Shown: piece after piece, positions 24,021 through 32,029 of the stretch
How the letters are laid out: every line of letters starts with the position of its first letter
Numbering within the stretch: the first letter of the stretch is position 1
Source of the DNA: CAZLCK01 sp964558235
Lineage (GTDB): Bacteria; Actinomycetota; Coriobacteriia; Coriobacteriales; CADBOM01
Length of the DNA stretch: 33,349 bases
Direction of reading: 5' to 3'
Assembly (NCBI GenBank): GCA_964558235.1
Contig: CAZLCK010000013.1
Coordinates: 1 to 33,349, forward strand
Notes under the pieces: model-generated
Database searches by the model: none
What the model was told of the DNA's origin: nothing
Seen by the model: the letters and a program-made list of their open reading frames with translations, nothing else
Position numbers and translations under genes: made by a program

Positions 24021-25730
24021 ATGCAGATAGATGGTCAAAAAAACGGCGATGAACTGCAGGGGCAGCAAAAGGGTGATGCTGCTGTAGAGAGTTCTTCGTC
24101 GCCTAGGGTGTCGGGTGCTGTACAAGATGATGACGATCAAGCTAGCGCACTCGACAACAAGGATAACGCCAAAATCACATTTAAAGAAAATCCAGCAACA
24201 ATTTCCTACACTGGCAAGATCGTCACGCTCTTCGGCCTTGTTGCAGTTATGACAGCACTGATTGCTGCACTGGTTTTAGCGCTTGTATGGGAAGATCACT
24301 TTTCATCATACGCTAAAGAGAATATGCAACGTCTTGCGAGATACACAGCCGTATTGGTCTCATATAGCTATGACCGTTTTGGTACTTGGGATGAGGCAAT
24401 CGAAGATCTATCTGACATAACATTAGATGAAACAACTTCCATACTAGTTTTGGACAATGATGGTCAGATAATCTATTCAGCAAATCTTACAGATTCACAA
24501 ACTTCTGGAGATGATAGTACTATCTATATTCCACCAGGATCTGTGAGTCAGTCGATACTTGTAGACGGTGTCGAAATTGGCACTGTGGAAGTTTGGGATG
24601 TTGATTCTGGTACATTTATCTCCGGGCGCGATGACGAGTTTAAAGCTACTTCATATGGAGCGATTGTCTTTGCTGCAATCGTTGCAGTATTGATCTCGTC
24701 TGTCATCGGATATCTGCTAGCTCGTGGCCTTATCAATCCAATCAAACGTATCACTCGTACAGTCAACTCTATTCGCTCAGGAAACCTTTCTGCAAGAACA
24801 AAACTCGAAGGAGTCGACGAGATTTCGCAGCTTGGAATGATGTTTGACGATATGGCTAACTCTATCGAAAACGACCGCAAGCTCGAACGCCGCCTTGTTA
24901 ATGATGTCGCTCATGAACTACGCACGCCCTTGATGGCAATGCAGGCGACTGTGGAGGCTATGGCTGACGGTGTTTTGCCGGCAGATCAGCAAAATCTTGC
25001 GATGGTCAATAATGAAGTTGTACGTCTAGGCAAACTTGTTGATGCGCTCCTAAAACTTTCTCGCCTAGAAAATCGTGCAGTTCAGATAAAGGCTGAGGAG
25101 CTAGATTTAGGTCAACTTATAGAAGAGCTTGTGATGAATCACCAGATGCTATTAGAGGAGTCAAACCTTGATCTGCACTATATATATGAGCCTAGAGTTA
25201 TGGTCATGGCCGACCCTGACTTGATAAAGCAAGCCACCTCCAATATCTTATCTAACGCTGTTAGATACACTCCAGCAGGCGGCAGAATAGATATATCTGT
25301 AAGTTCTAATCAAATGATGGCTCAGATTGCAGTAAAAGATACTGGAATGGGCATGTCGCCAGAGGATCTAAGTCATGTGTTCTCGCGCTTTTGGCGTGCC
25401 GATTCCGCCCGTGACAGGGTATCTGGCGGGTTAGGAATTGGCCTTGCTATCGTCAAGGAGATTGTAGATAGGCATAATGGATGGGTAAACGTAGAATCCA
25501 CTCTTGGCAAGGGATCAACATTTACTATCAATATTCCACTTATCAAAGAAGATCCGAAGAAAAAGAAGAGATCGGATATAACATCGTCGTGGATTATTAA
25601 GACATTTACTAGTGGAGCAAAGAAGACTGGTGGAGCAAAGAAGGACTCTGCCGATAAAAAAGAGAAGAGAAATACAAGGCAGAATAAAAAAAGCGGAGGT
25701 AAAAATGGTCGAAATAGGCGTCAAGCCTGA
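24021..25730 (+). CDS. Membrane sensor histidine kinase with basic C-terminal tail
   Basis: The 569-residue kinase has a ~60-residue acidic cytoplasmic head. Membrane helices at about 66-90 and 212-234 enclose a ~120-residue outer sensor region. A HAMP linker is followed by the phospho-accepting H298 in NDVAHELRTPL. The ATPase has NILSNAVRYTP, DTGMGM and GGLGIGLAIVKEI. The catalytic domain ends near residue 508. Beyond it lie about 60 residues dominated by Lys, Arg, Gly and Ser, which are unusual for this family. The DNA there carries an 18-nt near-duplication (25611-25628 and 25629-25647). Its last 26 bases overlap purC, and the purC ribosome binding site is in its coding sequence. No clear site precedes ATG 24021, so coupling to the regulator gene is likely. 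Confidence 0.92.
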   Translation: MQIDGQKNGDELQGQQKGDAAVESSSSPRVSGAVQDDDDQASALDNKDNAKITFKENPATISYTGKIVTLFGLVAVMTALIAALVLALVWEDHFSSYAKENMQRLARYTAVLVSYSYDRFGTWDEAIEDLSDITLDETTSILVLDNDGQIIYSANLTDSQTSGDDSTIYIPPGSVSQSILVDGVEIGTVEVWDVDSGTFISGRDDEFKATSYGAIVFAAIVAVLISSVIGYLLARGLINPIKRITRTVNSIRSGNLSARTKLEGVDEISQLGMMFDDMANSIENDRKLERRLVNDVAHELRTPLMAMQATVEAMADGVLPADQQNLAMVNNEVVRLGKLVDALLKLSRLENRAVQIKAEELDLGQLIEELVMNHQMLLEESNLDLHYIYEPRVMVMADPDLIKQATSNILSNAVRYTPAGGRIDISVSSNQMMAQIAVKDTGMGMSPEDLSHVFSRFWRADSARDRVSGGLGIGLAIVKEIVDRHNGWVNVESTLGKGSTFTINIPLIKEDPKKKKRSDITSSWIIKTFTSGAKKTGGAKKDSADKKEKRNTRQNKKSGGKNGRNRRQA

Positions 25731-26592
25731 TAGCAGTGGAAAGGTCAGAGATATTTATGATCTAGGAGACAGGCTTTTGATGGTGGTCTCAGATCGCATT
25801 TCTGCTTTCGACTATATCCTTGCTGATGAAATCCCTTATAAGGGAGAGGTTTTAAACCAGATCTCGCTTTATTGGTTTGATTTTTTGAAGGATACAATCA
25901 AAAACCACGTAATCTCTGCAGATGTTGAGGATTTGCCAGAGCAATTCCAAAAAGCAGCTGACTATCTTGCTGGTCGTTTTATGATCGTTAAAAAAGCCGA
26001 GATGTTTCCTGTGGAATGTATCGTAAGAGGTTACCTTGCAGGAAGTGGTCTAAAAGAGTATGAGCAATCTAGGACAGTCTGCTCAATCCCTCTTCCTGAT
26101 GGGCTAGTGAATTCTTCAAAGTTGCCTGAGCCAATTTTTACTCCTTCAACAAAGGCAGAGATTGGCGATCACGATGAAAATGTTAGCTTCGATGTTGTTG
26201 TCAACAAGATTGGCAAAGAAAATGCTGACAAGCTTCGTGATCTTTCGCTCGAAATTTATAGCCGCACCGCTGAGCATGCACTAAAAAATGGAATTATCAT
26301 TGCCGATACTAAGCTTGAGTTTGGTGTGTTTGATGGAGAGATCATTTTGGCAGATGAAGTGGTGACACCTGACTCCTCAAGATTTTGGCCACTAGACCTC
26401 TATAAAGAGGGGCAAAGCCAGCCAAGCTTCGACAAGCAATTCATTCGCGATTGGTTAGATTCTGTATGGGACAGGACAGGAAATCCGCCAAGACTTCCTC
26501 AAGATATTATCGATGCTACATCTCAAAAATATATTCAAGCGTATGAGTTAATTACTGGTAAAAAATTTGCTAATCAAAGTAAAATTAATTAG
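25705..26592 (+). CDS. purC: SAICAR synthase
   Basis: PurC joins CAIR and aspartate with ATP to form SAICAR. Motifs include GKVRDIYDLGDRLLMVVSDRISAFD at residues ~11-35, VECIVRGYLAGSGLKEY in the middle and IADTKLEFG. The 295-residue length matches the longer, yeast-like type. The frame stays open into the kinase gene, but ATG 25705 has GGAGG nine bases upstream and gives the expected N-terminus. Translation is likely coupled to the kinase gene it overlaps by 26 bases, an odd partner for a purine gene. Confidence 0.95.
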   Translation: MVEIGVKPDSSGKVRDIYDLGDRLLMVVSDRISAFDYILADEIPYKGEVLNQISLYWFDFLKDTIKNHVISADVEDLPEQFQKAADYLAGRFMIVKKAEMFPVECIVRGYLAGSGLKEYEQSRTVCSIPLPDGLVNSSKLPEPIFTPSTKAEIGDHDENVSFDVVVNKIGKENADKLRDLSLEIYSRTAEHALKNGIIIADTKLEFGVFDGEIILADEVVTPDSSRFWPLDLYKEGQSQPSFDKQFIRDWLDSVWDRTGNPPRLPQDIIDATSQKYIQAYELITGKKFANQSKIN

Positions 26593-26677
26593 CTGGGCTT
26601 TTATTACAAGCCTTATTACAGACGTTTATTGATTTAGCACAAGATAGACAGATTGATTAATTTGCAGGAGAAACATT

Positions 26678-27310
26678 TTGACCAGGAGAAGTTTTCAAAA
26701 CGATAGAAATACCGGCGACGGTCCAGAAGGCGTAACAAAAAAGAGTGCTGCAAAAGCTAAGCCTGCAAGGGAGGCTGCCTCGACAGTCTATTTGGCGGGC
26801 ACAAAAAAGAAAAGCCGTCGCGAGCTTAGGGCAGAGGCTGAGGAGGCTGCACGTAAAAAGCAGGCTAAGGCAGCATCAAAGGTTGGAACTAGCAAGGGCT
26901 CTACTGCTAGAGAGACTATCGAAGTTAAAAAGAAAAAGAATCCTGAGATTAAAAAGTGGCGTCGTATTTGGTGGACGTCGCTCGTTGTCGGAGTTTTGTC
27001 CATTGTGCTTGCATACCTCTTTACAGCTAATGGGTACACAGATATCTATCTAGTCTTTATCGTTTTGGCATATGCTGCAATTATCTTCGCTCTCTATATT
27101 GAATTTGGAAAAATTAGAGTTATCAGAAAGCGCGAGACTCAACAAGCTGCAAGCAAAAAGACTCCAAAGATGCTTAAGCATGAGCAGGAAGCTCGTAGAC
27201 TCGAGGAGGCTCGTCGTGCTGAGAAGAAGTCTAAGAGCGTATTTAACTCGCTTAGGCGTAATAAGAGCAAGGAAGAACCGAGAAACGATCTTCCATTTAA
27301 AGAGGAATAG
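26678..27310 (+). CDS. Basic membrane protein of unknown function
   Basis: The 210-residue product has a ~95-residue N-terminal segment very rich in Lys, Arg and Ala. Two membrane helices follow at about 98-115 and 120-143. The Lys/Arg/Glu-rich C-terminus is likely helical. Both tails would lie in the cytoplasm by the positive-inside rule. I recognise no family; charged two-helix proteins like this are common in Coriobacteriia. TTG 26678 has CAGGAG upstream. It could bind nucleic acid or assist membrane protein biogenesis, but this is speculation. A strong terminator follows. Confidence 0.7.
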   Translation: MTRRSFQNDRNTGDGPEGVTKKSAAKAKPAREAASTVYLAGTKKKSRRELRAEAEEAARKKQAKAASKVGTSKGSTARETIEVKKKKNPEIKKWRRIWWTSLVVGVLSIVLAYLFTANGYTDIYLVFIVLAYAAIIFALYIEFGKIRVIRKRETQQAASKKTPKMLKHEQEARRLEEARRAEKKSKSVFNSLRRNKSKEEPRNDLPFKEE

Positions 27311-27329
27311 TATCTACATTGAGGCTTGA

Positions 27330-27374
27330 GGCAAGAATGCTTCTCGTCTTTTGTTTCTTGCCTTTTGTTGTTTT
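27330..27374 (+). terminator. Intrinsic terminator
   Basis: GGCAAGAA (27330-27337) pairs perfectly with TTCTTGCC (27355-27362), followed by TTTTGTTGTTTT. It lies 20 bases after the stop of the basic membrane protein gene, separating it from the sortase unit. Confidence 0.75.
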
Positions 27375-27412
27375 GATCGAACACTTTTTGTTGTTCTGGC
27401 CGAACATTAGAA

Positions 27413-27466
27413 GATACCGGATGTTGTCGTGTGATGCCGGTTGTCGCGTGATACCGACTGCTATGT
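27413..27466. repeat. Three short tandem repeats upstream of the small membrane gene
   Basis: Units at 27413-27432 (20 nt), 27433-27449 (17 nt) and 27450-27466 (17 nt) all begin GAT(A/G)CCG and end near G(C/T)(G/A)(C/T)GT-type bases. They stop just before the ribosome binding site of the following gene, in the place where a promoter or regulator site would be expected. No promoter box is clear. Confidence 0.6.
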
Positions 27467-27481
27467 AAGAGGGAAATTTAT

Positions 27482-27613
27482 ATGAATATGACCACTCTAT
27501 TTGGATTTCAAGTTCCCGAGATTGTCCCATGGATTATTGGGATTATTCTTGTTGTCGGTGTTATATTTTTTATCCTTAAAGGATTTATCGAGGAGATTAG
27601 AAAGAAGAAATGA
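27482..27613 (+). CDS. 43-residue single-helix membrane protein
   Basis: This small frame encodes a short polar start, one hydrophobic helix (about residues 15-33: IVPWIIGIILVVGVIFFIL) and a basic end, EEIRKKK. AGAGGGA lies about eight bases before ATG 27482, and its TGA overlaps the sortase ATG as ATGA, the hallmark of translational coupling. The basic end predicts a cytoplasmic C-terminus. No family is recognised. It may assist or localise the sortase, which is an inference from coupling only. Confidence 0.65.
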   Translation: MNMTTLFGFQVPEIVPWIIGIILVVGVIFFILKGFIEEIRKKK

Positions 27614-28449
27614 GCGAAACACAAGCAAATACCTATAGGGGCGCACATGCCGTAAAGTCTCCTAAACGTAAGAAGAAGTGGGACAAGAAAAGCAAGATTT
27701 TGCTGACAATTGGGCTCGCTCTTTTTATTGTTGCAGCGATTCTCGCCGGTGTTATGGTCTATGGATATCTTGATGCTAGGGCGCGATACGAAAATGCTCA
27801 AAATATCTCTGGGGTTGATCAGTCTCTCATAGATGCTATCTTTTCTGGGGCAGCAAGTTTACTTGAACTCAACTTAGACTGGGATGCTCTTAGAGAGGTT
27901 AATCCAGATATTGTTGGTTGGATTTATGTAGAAAATTCCACCATCAGCTACCCGATTGTGCAAGGTGATGATAACGACTATTACCTGACACATTTATTCG
28001 ATGGAACTTACAGTTCCAGTGGATGTATCTTCTTAGATGCTGATGATAGCTCAGATATGAGCAGTGATAACAATTTGATCTATGGTCACAATATGTTAGA
28101 TGGATCGATGTTTGCAAGCCTACTTGATTTCAAAGATCAATCTTACCTAGACCAAGGCTATGACATCATTATTGTGACTCCTACAGATGCATTTCTTCTT
28201 TCACCAGCATTTACTTATGTTTGCGAAGGCACAGACGAACGCGTTAGAAGATTCAATTTTTCAACATCCCAAGACATGAAAAACTACATCAACAACATGC
28301 TGGAGATGGCTGTTACTGAGTCGGTAGTGGATTTTGACGAGGTTGATAAAATTTTCTCACTAGTAACGTGTAGTTATGAAGCAAATAATGTTAGGACTGT
28401 GCTAGTTTGTGTTCAAAGGGACGCTGTTACATTTGCTGATAGCGATTAG
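27610..28449 (+). CDS. Class B sortase
   Basis: Sortases cleave sorting signals of surface proteins and attach them to the cell wall or to pilins. After a basic N-terminus comes one membrane helix (about residues 31-54). The sortase fold carries H160 in NLIYGHNM, C254 in SLVTCSYEANN and R262 in NNVRTVLVC, the complete catalytic triad. The sequence style (VGWIYVENSTISYPIVQGDDNDYYL) is that of class B. At 279 residues it is slightly longer than average. No LPxTG-type substrate gene lies next to it, so it may be a housekeeping or orphan enzyme. It starts inside the stop of the 43-residue gene. Confidence 0.93.
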   Translation: MSETQANTYRGAHAVKSPKRKKKWDKKSKILLTIGLALFIVAAILAGVMVYGYLDARARYENAQNISGVDQSLIDAIFSGAASLLELNLDWDALREVNPDIVGWIYVENSTISYPIVQGDDNDYYLTHLFDGTYSSSGCIFLDADDSSDMSSDNNLIYGHNMLDGSMFASLLDFKDQSYLDQGYDIIIVTPTDAFLLSPAFTYVCEGTDERVRRFNFSTSQDMKNYINNMLEMAVTESVVDFDEVDKIFSLVTCSYEANNVRTVLVCVQRDAVTFADSD

Positions 28450-28483
28450 GCTTAGAGACAAAGGCTTAAAAACTGAAGGCAGA

Positions 28484-28506
28484 GGAGTACGTAAGGGGAG
28501 TACGTA
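28484..28506. repeat. Direct repeat upstream of purF
   Basis: GGAGTACGTA occurs at 28484-28493 and again at 28497-28506, 13 bp apart. It lies 61 bases before the purF start in the only gap ahead of the purF-purM-purN group. A regulator-binding role is possible; it does not match a purine box that I know. Confidence 0.4.
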
Positions 28507-28566
28507 CACGACGATTTCCAAAATGGTCGATGTCATCTTTTGAGGAGCTTTTTAAAGGGACAAAAC

Positions 28567-30120
28567 GTGGACGAAATGATTGAAAAGACCGATGAGGTCA
28601 TCATTGACGATCACATCGAGGAAGAATGTGGTGTCTTTGGGGTCTATGCTCCAGGGCAGGATGTCTCTAGACTAACCTATTTTGGTCTTCACGCTTTGCA
28701 ACATCGTGGTCAGGAGTCGGCTGGCATTGCGGTTGGCGATGATTATACGGTCACAGTTGTAAAGGATATGGGACTTGTTACTCAAGTCTTTGAAGAGGGA
28801 GATCTTTCGTCCCTAACAGGCAATGTCGCCATCGGCCACTGCAGATATTCAACTAGTGGAGGATATAGCTCCTGGGAGGCGGCTCAGCCCCATCTTTGCA
28901 CGGTCGGAAGTCAAATTATCGCGCTCGCTCATAATGGAACACTTGTTAACACAAACCGTCTTCGTAGCGAGTTGATTGAGCGTGGTATCCCATTTAGATC
29001 AAGCACAGATAGTGAAGTCGCAGCCAAGCTGATCGGATATTTTACAATCGAAACTTCACACATGCGCGAGGGTATCCGTAAGACAATGCAGCTCATAGAG
29101 GGTGCATATGCTATGGCTGTCATTACCGATAGTGCGCTCTATGCTTTTCGCGATCCAAATGGAATTAGGCCACTTTGCATAGGTAAGCTTCCTGACGATA
29201 AAGGTTGGGTCGTATCTTCAGAGACCTGCGGTTTAGACATTATTGGCGCAGAGTATGTTCGCGATGTTGAACCAGGGGAGATTATTCGCATAAACGAAGA
29301 GGGATTGGTTTGTGAGCAGGGGCTAGCTGCGCGCGATCGTGCTGCTTGCATCTTTGAATATGTATATTTTGCCCGACCAGATTCGATCTTGGATGGTGCT
29401 GGAGTCTATAGAGCTCGTGAGGCAATGGGGAGAAGGCTTTCAAAAGAGGCTCCGGTAGAGGCCGATATTGTTATCGGTGTACCAGATTCAGGCGTACCTG
29501 GAGCAATCGGTTATGCAAGAGAAAGCGGTATAGTCTACTCCGAAGGTATTGTAAAAAATCGATATGTTGCTCGTACGTTTATTCAGCCTACACAAGAGCT
29601 TAGACAGATGGGAATTCGCTTAAAGTTAAACCCATTACCATATACACTTCGAAATCGTCGAGTAATCGTTGTTGATGACTCTATTGTTAGGGGAAACACT
29701 TCTAAACAGCTAGTTTCGATGTTAAGAAGTGCTGGCGCAAAAGAAGTACACATGAGAATCGTTTCGCCTCCTGTTGCATGGCCGTGTTTTTATGGAATCG
29801 ATACCGATGTGCAAGATCAACTCATTGCGGCCAATATGTCTGTAGAAGAAATCAGGGATTTTATAGGTGCCGACTCACTAGCCTTTTTGTCGCTAGAAGG
29901 ACTAATTTCGTGTATCTATACTCAAACACCTGGTTTTTGTACTGCGTGTTTTTCTGGAGAATATCCAGTAGCACTGCCCTCATCGATTATGAAGGATAAT
30001 TTTAAAGAGGGTATGACACCAACTTGGTGGCCAGGACAGTACAATACCGGCTTAGGAATGGATCAACTTTGGAGTCTTGAGAAAGAAGGTCAAAGCTATG
30101 AGCATGATGAACAGCAATAA
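28567..30120 (+). CDS. purF: Amidophosphoribosyltransferase
   Basis: PurF makes phosphoribosylamine from PRPP and glutamine, the first purine step. From GTG 28567 there is a 20-residue propeptide ending in Glu, then C21 in CGVFG, the amidotransferase nucleophile exposed by processing. VIVVDDSIVRGNTS is the PRPP loop. Cysteines in ACIFEYVYFARPDS, WPCFYGID and GFCTACFSGEYP match the [4Fe-4S] cluster of the oxygen-sensitive Bacillus type, which fits an anaerobe. GTG 28567 has AAAGGGA at good spacing; the frame is open to TTG 28540, which would add nine residues. Confidence 0.94.
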   Translation: MDEMIEKTDEVIIDDHIEEECGVFGVYAPGQDVSRLTYFGLHALQHRGQESAGIAVGDDYTVTVVKDMGLVTQVFEEGDLSSLTGNVAIGHCRYSTSGGYSSWEAAQPHLCTVGSQIIALAHNGTLVNTNRLRSELIERGIPFRSSTDSEVAAKLIGYFTIETSHMREGIRKTMQLIEGAYAMAVITDSALYAFRDPNGIRPLCIGKLPDDKGWVVSSETCGLDIIGAEYVRDVEPGEIIRINEEGLVCEQGLAARDRAACIFEYVYFARPDSILDGAGVYRAREAMGRRLSKEAPVEADIVIGVPDSGVPGAIGYARESGIVYSEGIVKNRYVARTFIQPTQELRQMGIRLKLNPLPYTLRNRRVIVVDDSIVRGNTSKQLVSMLRSAGAKEVHMRIVSPPVAWPCFYGIDTDVQDQLIAANMSVEEIRDFIGADSLAFLSLEGLISCIYTQTPGFCTACFSGEYPVALPSSIMKDNFKEGMTPTWWPGQYNTGLGMDQLWSLEKEGQSYEHDEQQ

Positions 30121-31204
30121 TGCTTCGACCGATAATGCAAATGAGATCACCTATGCTGATGCTGGTGTGTCTACCGCTGCAGGAGCAGATGCGGTCGAAA
30201 AAATTCGCGACGCTGTTAAATCGACCAATCGGCCTGAGGTTATAGGATCTATCGGTGGTTTTGGTGGGATGTTTTCTGCTAGCGCCTTTCAAGAGATGCA
30301 GGATCCAATTTTGGTCAGTGGAACCGATGGTGTTGGAACAAAGCTCGCTTTAGCGCAGCGCCTAGAAAAGCACTCAACGGTTGGAATTGATCTTGTGGCT
30401 ATGTGTGCCAACGATATTGTTGTTTGCGGTGCAGAGCCCTTGTTTTTCCTGGATTACATTGCAATTGGAAAGCTCGAACCTGATTTTGTTGCAACAATCG
30501 TTGAGGGTATAGCTGAAGGTTGCAAGCTTGCTGGATGTAGCCTTATTGGCGGTGAGATGGCTGAGCATCCCGGCGTTATGGCTGATGACGATTATGATCT
30601 ATCAGGGTTTTGCGTGGGAGTAGTGGACAGGCCTTTGATGATCGGCTCTCATCTCGTAAAAGAGGGCGATACGATAATAGGCCTTGCTTCTTCTGGAATT
30701 CACTCCAATGGATATTCTTTGGTGCGTCGCGCTTTGACCGACAATTTAAGCGACGATGAGCTTAACGATTTGCAAGAAGATCTAGACGGTCAGTCGATTG
30801 GTGAAGCGCTTTTGACCCCAACCAAGATCTATGTCAAAGCAATTCTATCTGCGATTAAAGCCAATATTGGTGTTCACGCCTGCGCGCATATCACAGGTGG
30901 CGGTATTACAGAAAATCTTGATCGTGCTTTGCCGCGTGGTCTCAATGCTGAGGTAAATCTTGGATCATGGCCAACTCCAGCAATTATCACAAAGGTCTGC
31001 GAGGCAGCCTCCTTGTCGGAGTATGAGGCGCTAAAGACATTTAATATGGGTATTGGTATGTGCATAATCTGCGACAGCAACAATGTGCAAGATGTTGTTG
31101 AGCACCTTGCTATGGCTGGTGAAACCCCATATGTTATCGGTCGAGTTGTAGCTGGTGATGATGCTGAAGCTAAGGGTCGCGTCATCTATTCCAATTTAGA
31201 TTAG
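30098..31204 (+). CDS. purM: Phosphoribosylformylglycinamidine cyclo-ligase (AIR synthetase)
   Basis: PurM closes FGAM to AIR using ATP. ITYADAGV, GGFGGMF, SGTDGVGTKL and DLVAMCANDIVVCGAEPLFFLDYIA are the ordered family motifs, and GGEMAEHPG lies in the middle. ATG 30098 follows AGAAGG and overlaps the purF end by 23 bases, implying coupling. The product is about 368 residues. Confidence 0.95.
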   Translation: MSMMNSNNASTDNANEITYADAGVSTAAGADAVEKIRDAVKSTNRPEVIGSIGGFGGMFSASAFQEMQDPILVSGTDGVGTKLALAQRLEKHSTVGIDLVAMCANDIVVCGAEPLFFLDYIAIGKLEPDFVATIVEGIAEGCKLAGCSLIGGEMAEHPGVMADDDYDLSGFCVGVVDRPLMIGSHLVKEGDTIIGLASSGIHSNGYSLVRRALTDNLSDDELNDLQEDLDGQSIGEALLTPTKIYVKAILSAIKANIGVHACAHITGGGITENLDRALPRGLNAEVNLGSWPTPAIITKVCEAASLSEYEALKTFNMGIGMCIICDSNNVQDVVEHLAMAGETPYVIGRVVAGDDAEAKGRVIYSNLD

Positions 31205-31216
31205 GGGGGGGCAGAT

Positions 31217-31822
31217 ATGCTAGCTTTAGGCGTAATGCTTTCCGGAAGTGGCACTAATCTTCAAGCTCTCATTGATGCTATAGAAAAAGGTGAGCTAGAT
31301 GCTCAGATTAAGCTTGTAGTTTCTTCTAATAAGGAGGCTTACGGGCTTGTACGCGCACAAAACGCTGGAATTAAAACTTTGGCGTTGGATAAGTCTGAGT
31401 ATCAAAATGCCGATGCGGCTGATGAAAAAATCGCTACGGCAATGTCTGAATCCGGCGTTGAATTAATTGCTATGGCTGGGTATATGAGAATTGTTGGACC
31501 AAAGCTTTTGGAAGCTTTTCCAAATAAGATTATCAACTTACATCCCGCTCTTTTGCCATCGTTTCCAGGAGCGCATGGTATCAAAGATGCCTTCGATCAT
31601 GGTGTAAAAGTCACTGGAATTACGATTCATATTGCAGATGGTGGAATGGATACAGGTCCGATTATTGCTCAGCGTGCTGTTGTTATAGAAGAGGGCGACA
31701 CCCTAGAGACTCTTGAGGAAAAAATCCATCAAGAAGAGCATATTTTGTATCCGAAGGTGGTTCAGCTTTTTGCACAAAATCGAGTGCATCTCGATTCAAA
31801 TAACAAGGTTTCAATTAGCTAG
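31217..31822 (+). CDS. purN: Phosphoribosylglycinamide formyltransferase
   Basis: PurN transfers a formyl group from 10-formyltetrahydrofolate to GAR. LSGSGTNLQAL at the N-terminus binds phosphate. INLHPALLPSFPGAHG holds the catalytic His, and HIADGGMDTGPII holds the catalytic Asp. The 201-residue length is normal. A G-rich TAGGGGGGG site lies before ATG 31217, 12 bases after purM. It ends the purine group in this window. Confidence 0.95.
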   Translation: MLALGVMLSGSGTNLQALIDAIEKGELDAQIKLVVSSNKEAYGLVRAQNAGIKTLALDKSEYQNADAADEKIATAMSESGVELIAMAGYMRIVGPKLLEAFPNKIINLHPALLPSFPGAHGIKDAFDHGVKVTGITIHIADGGMDTGPIIAQRAVVIEEGDTLETLEEKIHQEEHILYPKVVQLFAQNRVHLDSNNKVSIS

Positions 31823-31877
31823 ATTGCATCTTTGTGGGCTGTACTAATATCGCTTGCCACATTACCCATTAGAAGAC

Positions 31878-31893
31878 GTGCCATGCTTGGCAC
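31878..31893. repeat. Small perfect hairpin after purN
   Basis: GTGCCA (31878-31883) and TGGCAC (31888-31893) pair around a TGCT loop in the 207-bp gap between purN and the nucleotidyltransferase gene. No T-run follows, so it is not a convincing terminator. The rest of the gap before the promoter holds nothing recognisable. Confidence 0.35.
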
Positions 31894-31986
31894 ACACAAA
31901 AGAGGCACCAGACTGTGTCCGATGCCACCCATGCATTTTATCAAGTCTGTTTGCGCTCTTATGATACTGTCCTATTTTATTTCCTC

Positions 31987-32018
31987 TATAATGAGTAGTA
32001 ATAAATTTTATTACTACT
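31987..32018 (+). promoter_or_regulatory. Promoter -10 box and long palindromic operator of the NTase/HTH module
   Basis: TATAAT (31987-31992) is a consensus -10 box. Starting two bases later, AGTAGTAATAAA (31994-32005) and TTTATTACTACT (32007-32018) form a perfect inverted repeat of 12-bp arms around one central base, covering the expected transcription start. A DNA-binding dimer here would block initiation. The helix-turn-helix protein encoded second in this unit is the natural candidate, giving the autoregulation typical of toxin-antitoxin operons. A -35 box is not clear. Confidence 0.65.
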
Positions 32019-32029
32019 AAGAGAACAAT

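Noticed and set aside
25612..25704. Upstream extension of purC into the kinase gene
   Set aside because: The added residues are low-complexity Arg/Lys from another frame; ATG 25705 has its own GGAGG.
26596..26612. GGCTT/AAGCC stem after purC as a terminator
   Set aside because: The 5-bp stem is short and the tail TTATTAC is a poor T-run; it may be chance.
31832..32020. 62-codon open frame between purN and the nucleotidyltransferase gene
   Set aside because: It would cover the promoter and operator palindrome, has no clear ribosome binding site and no protein-like pattern.
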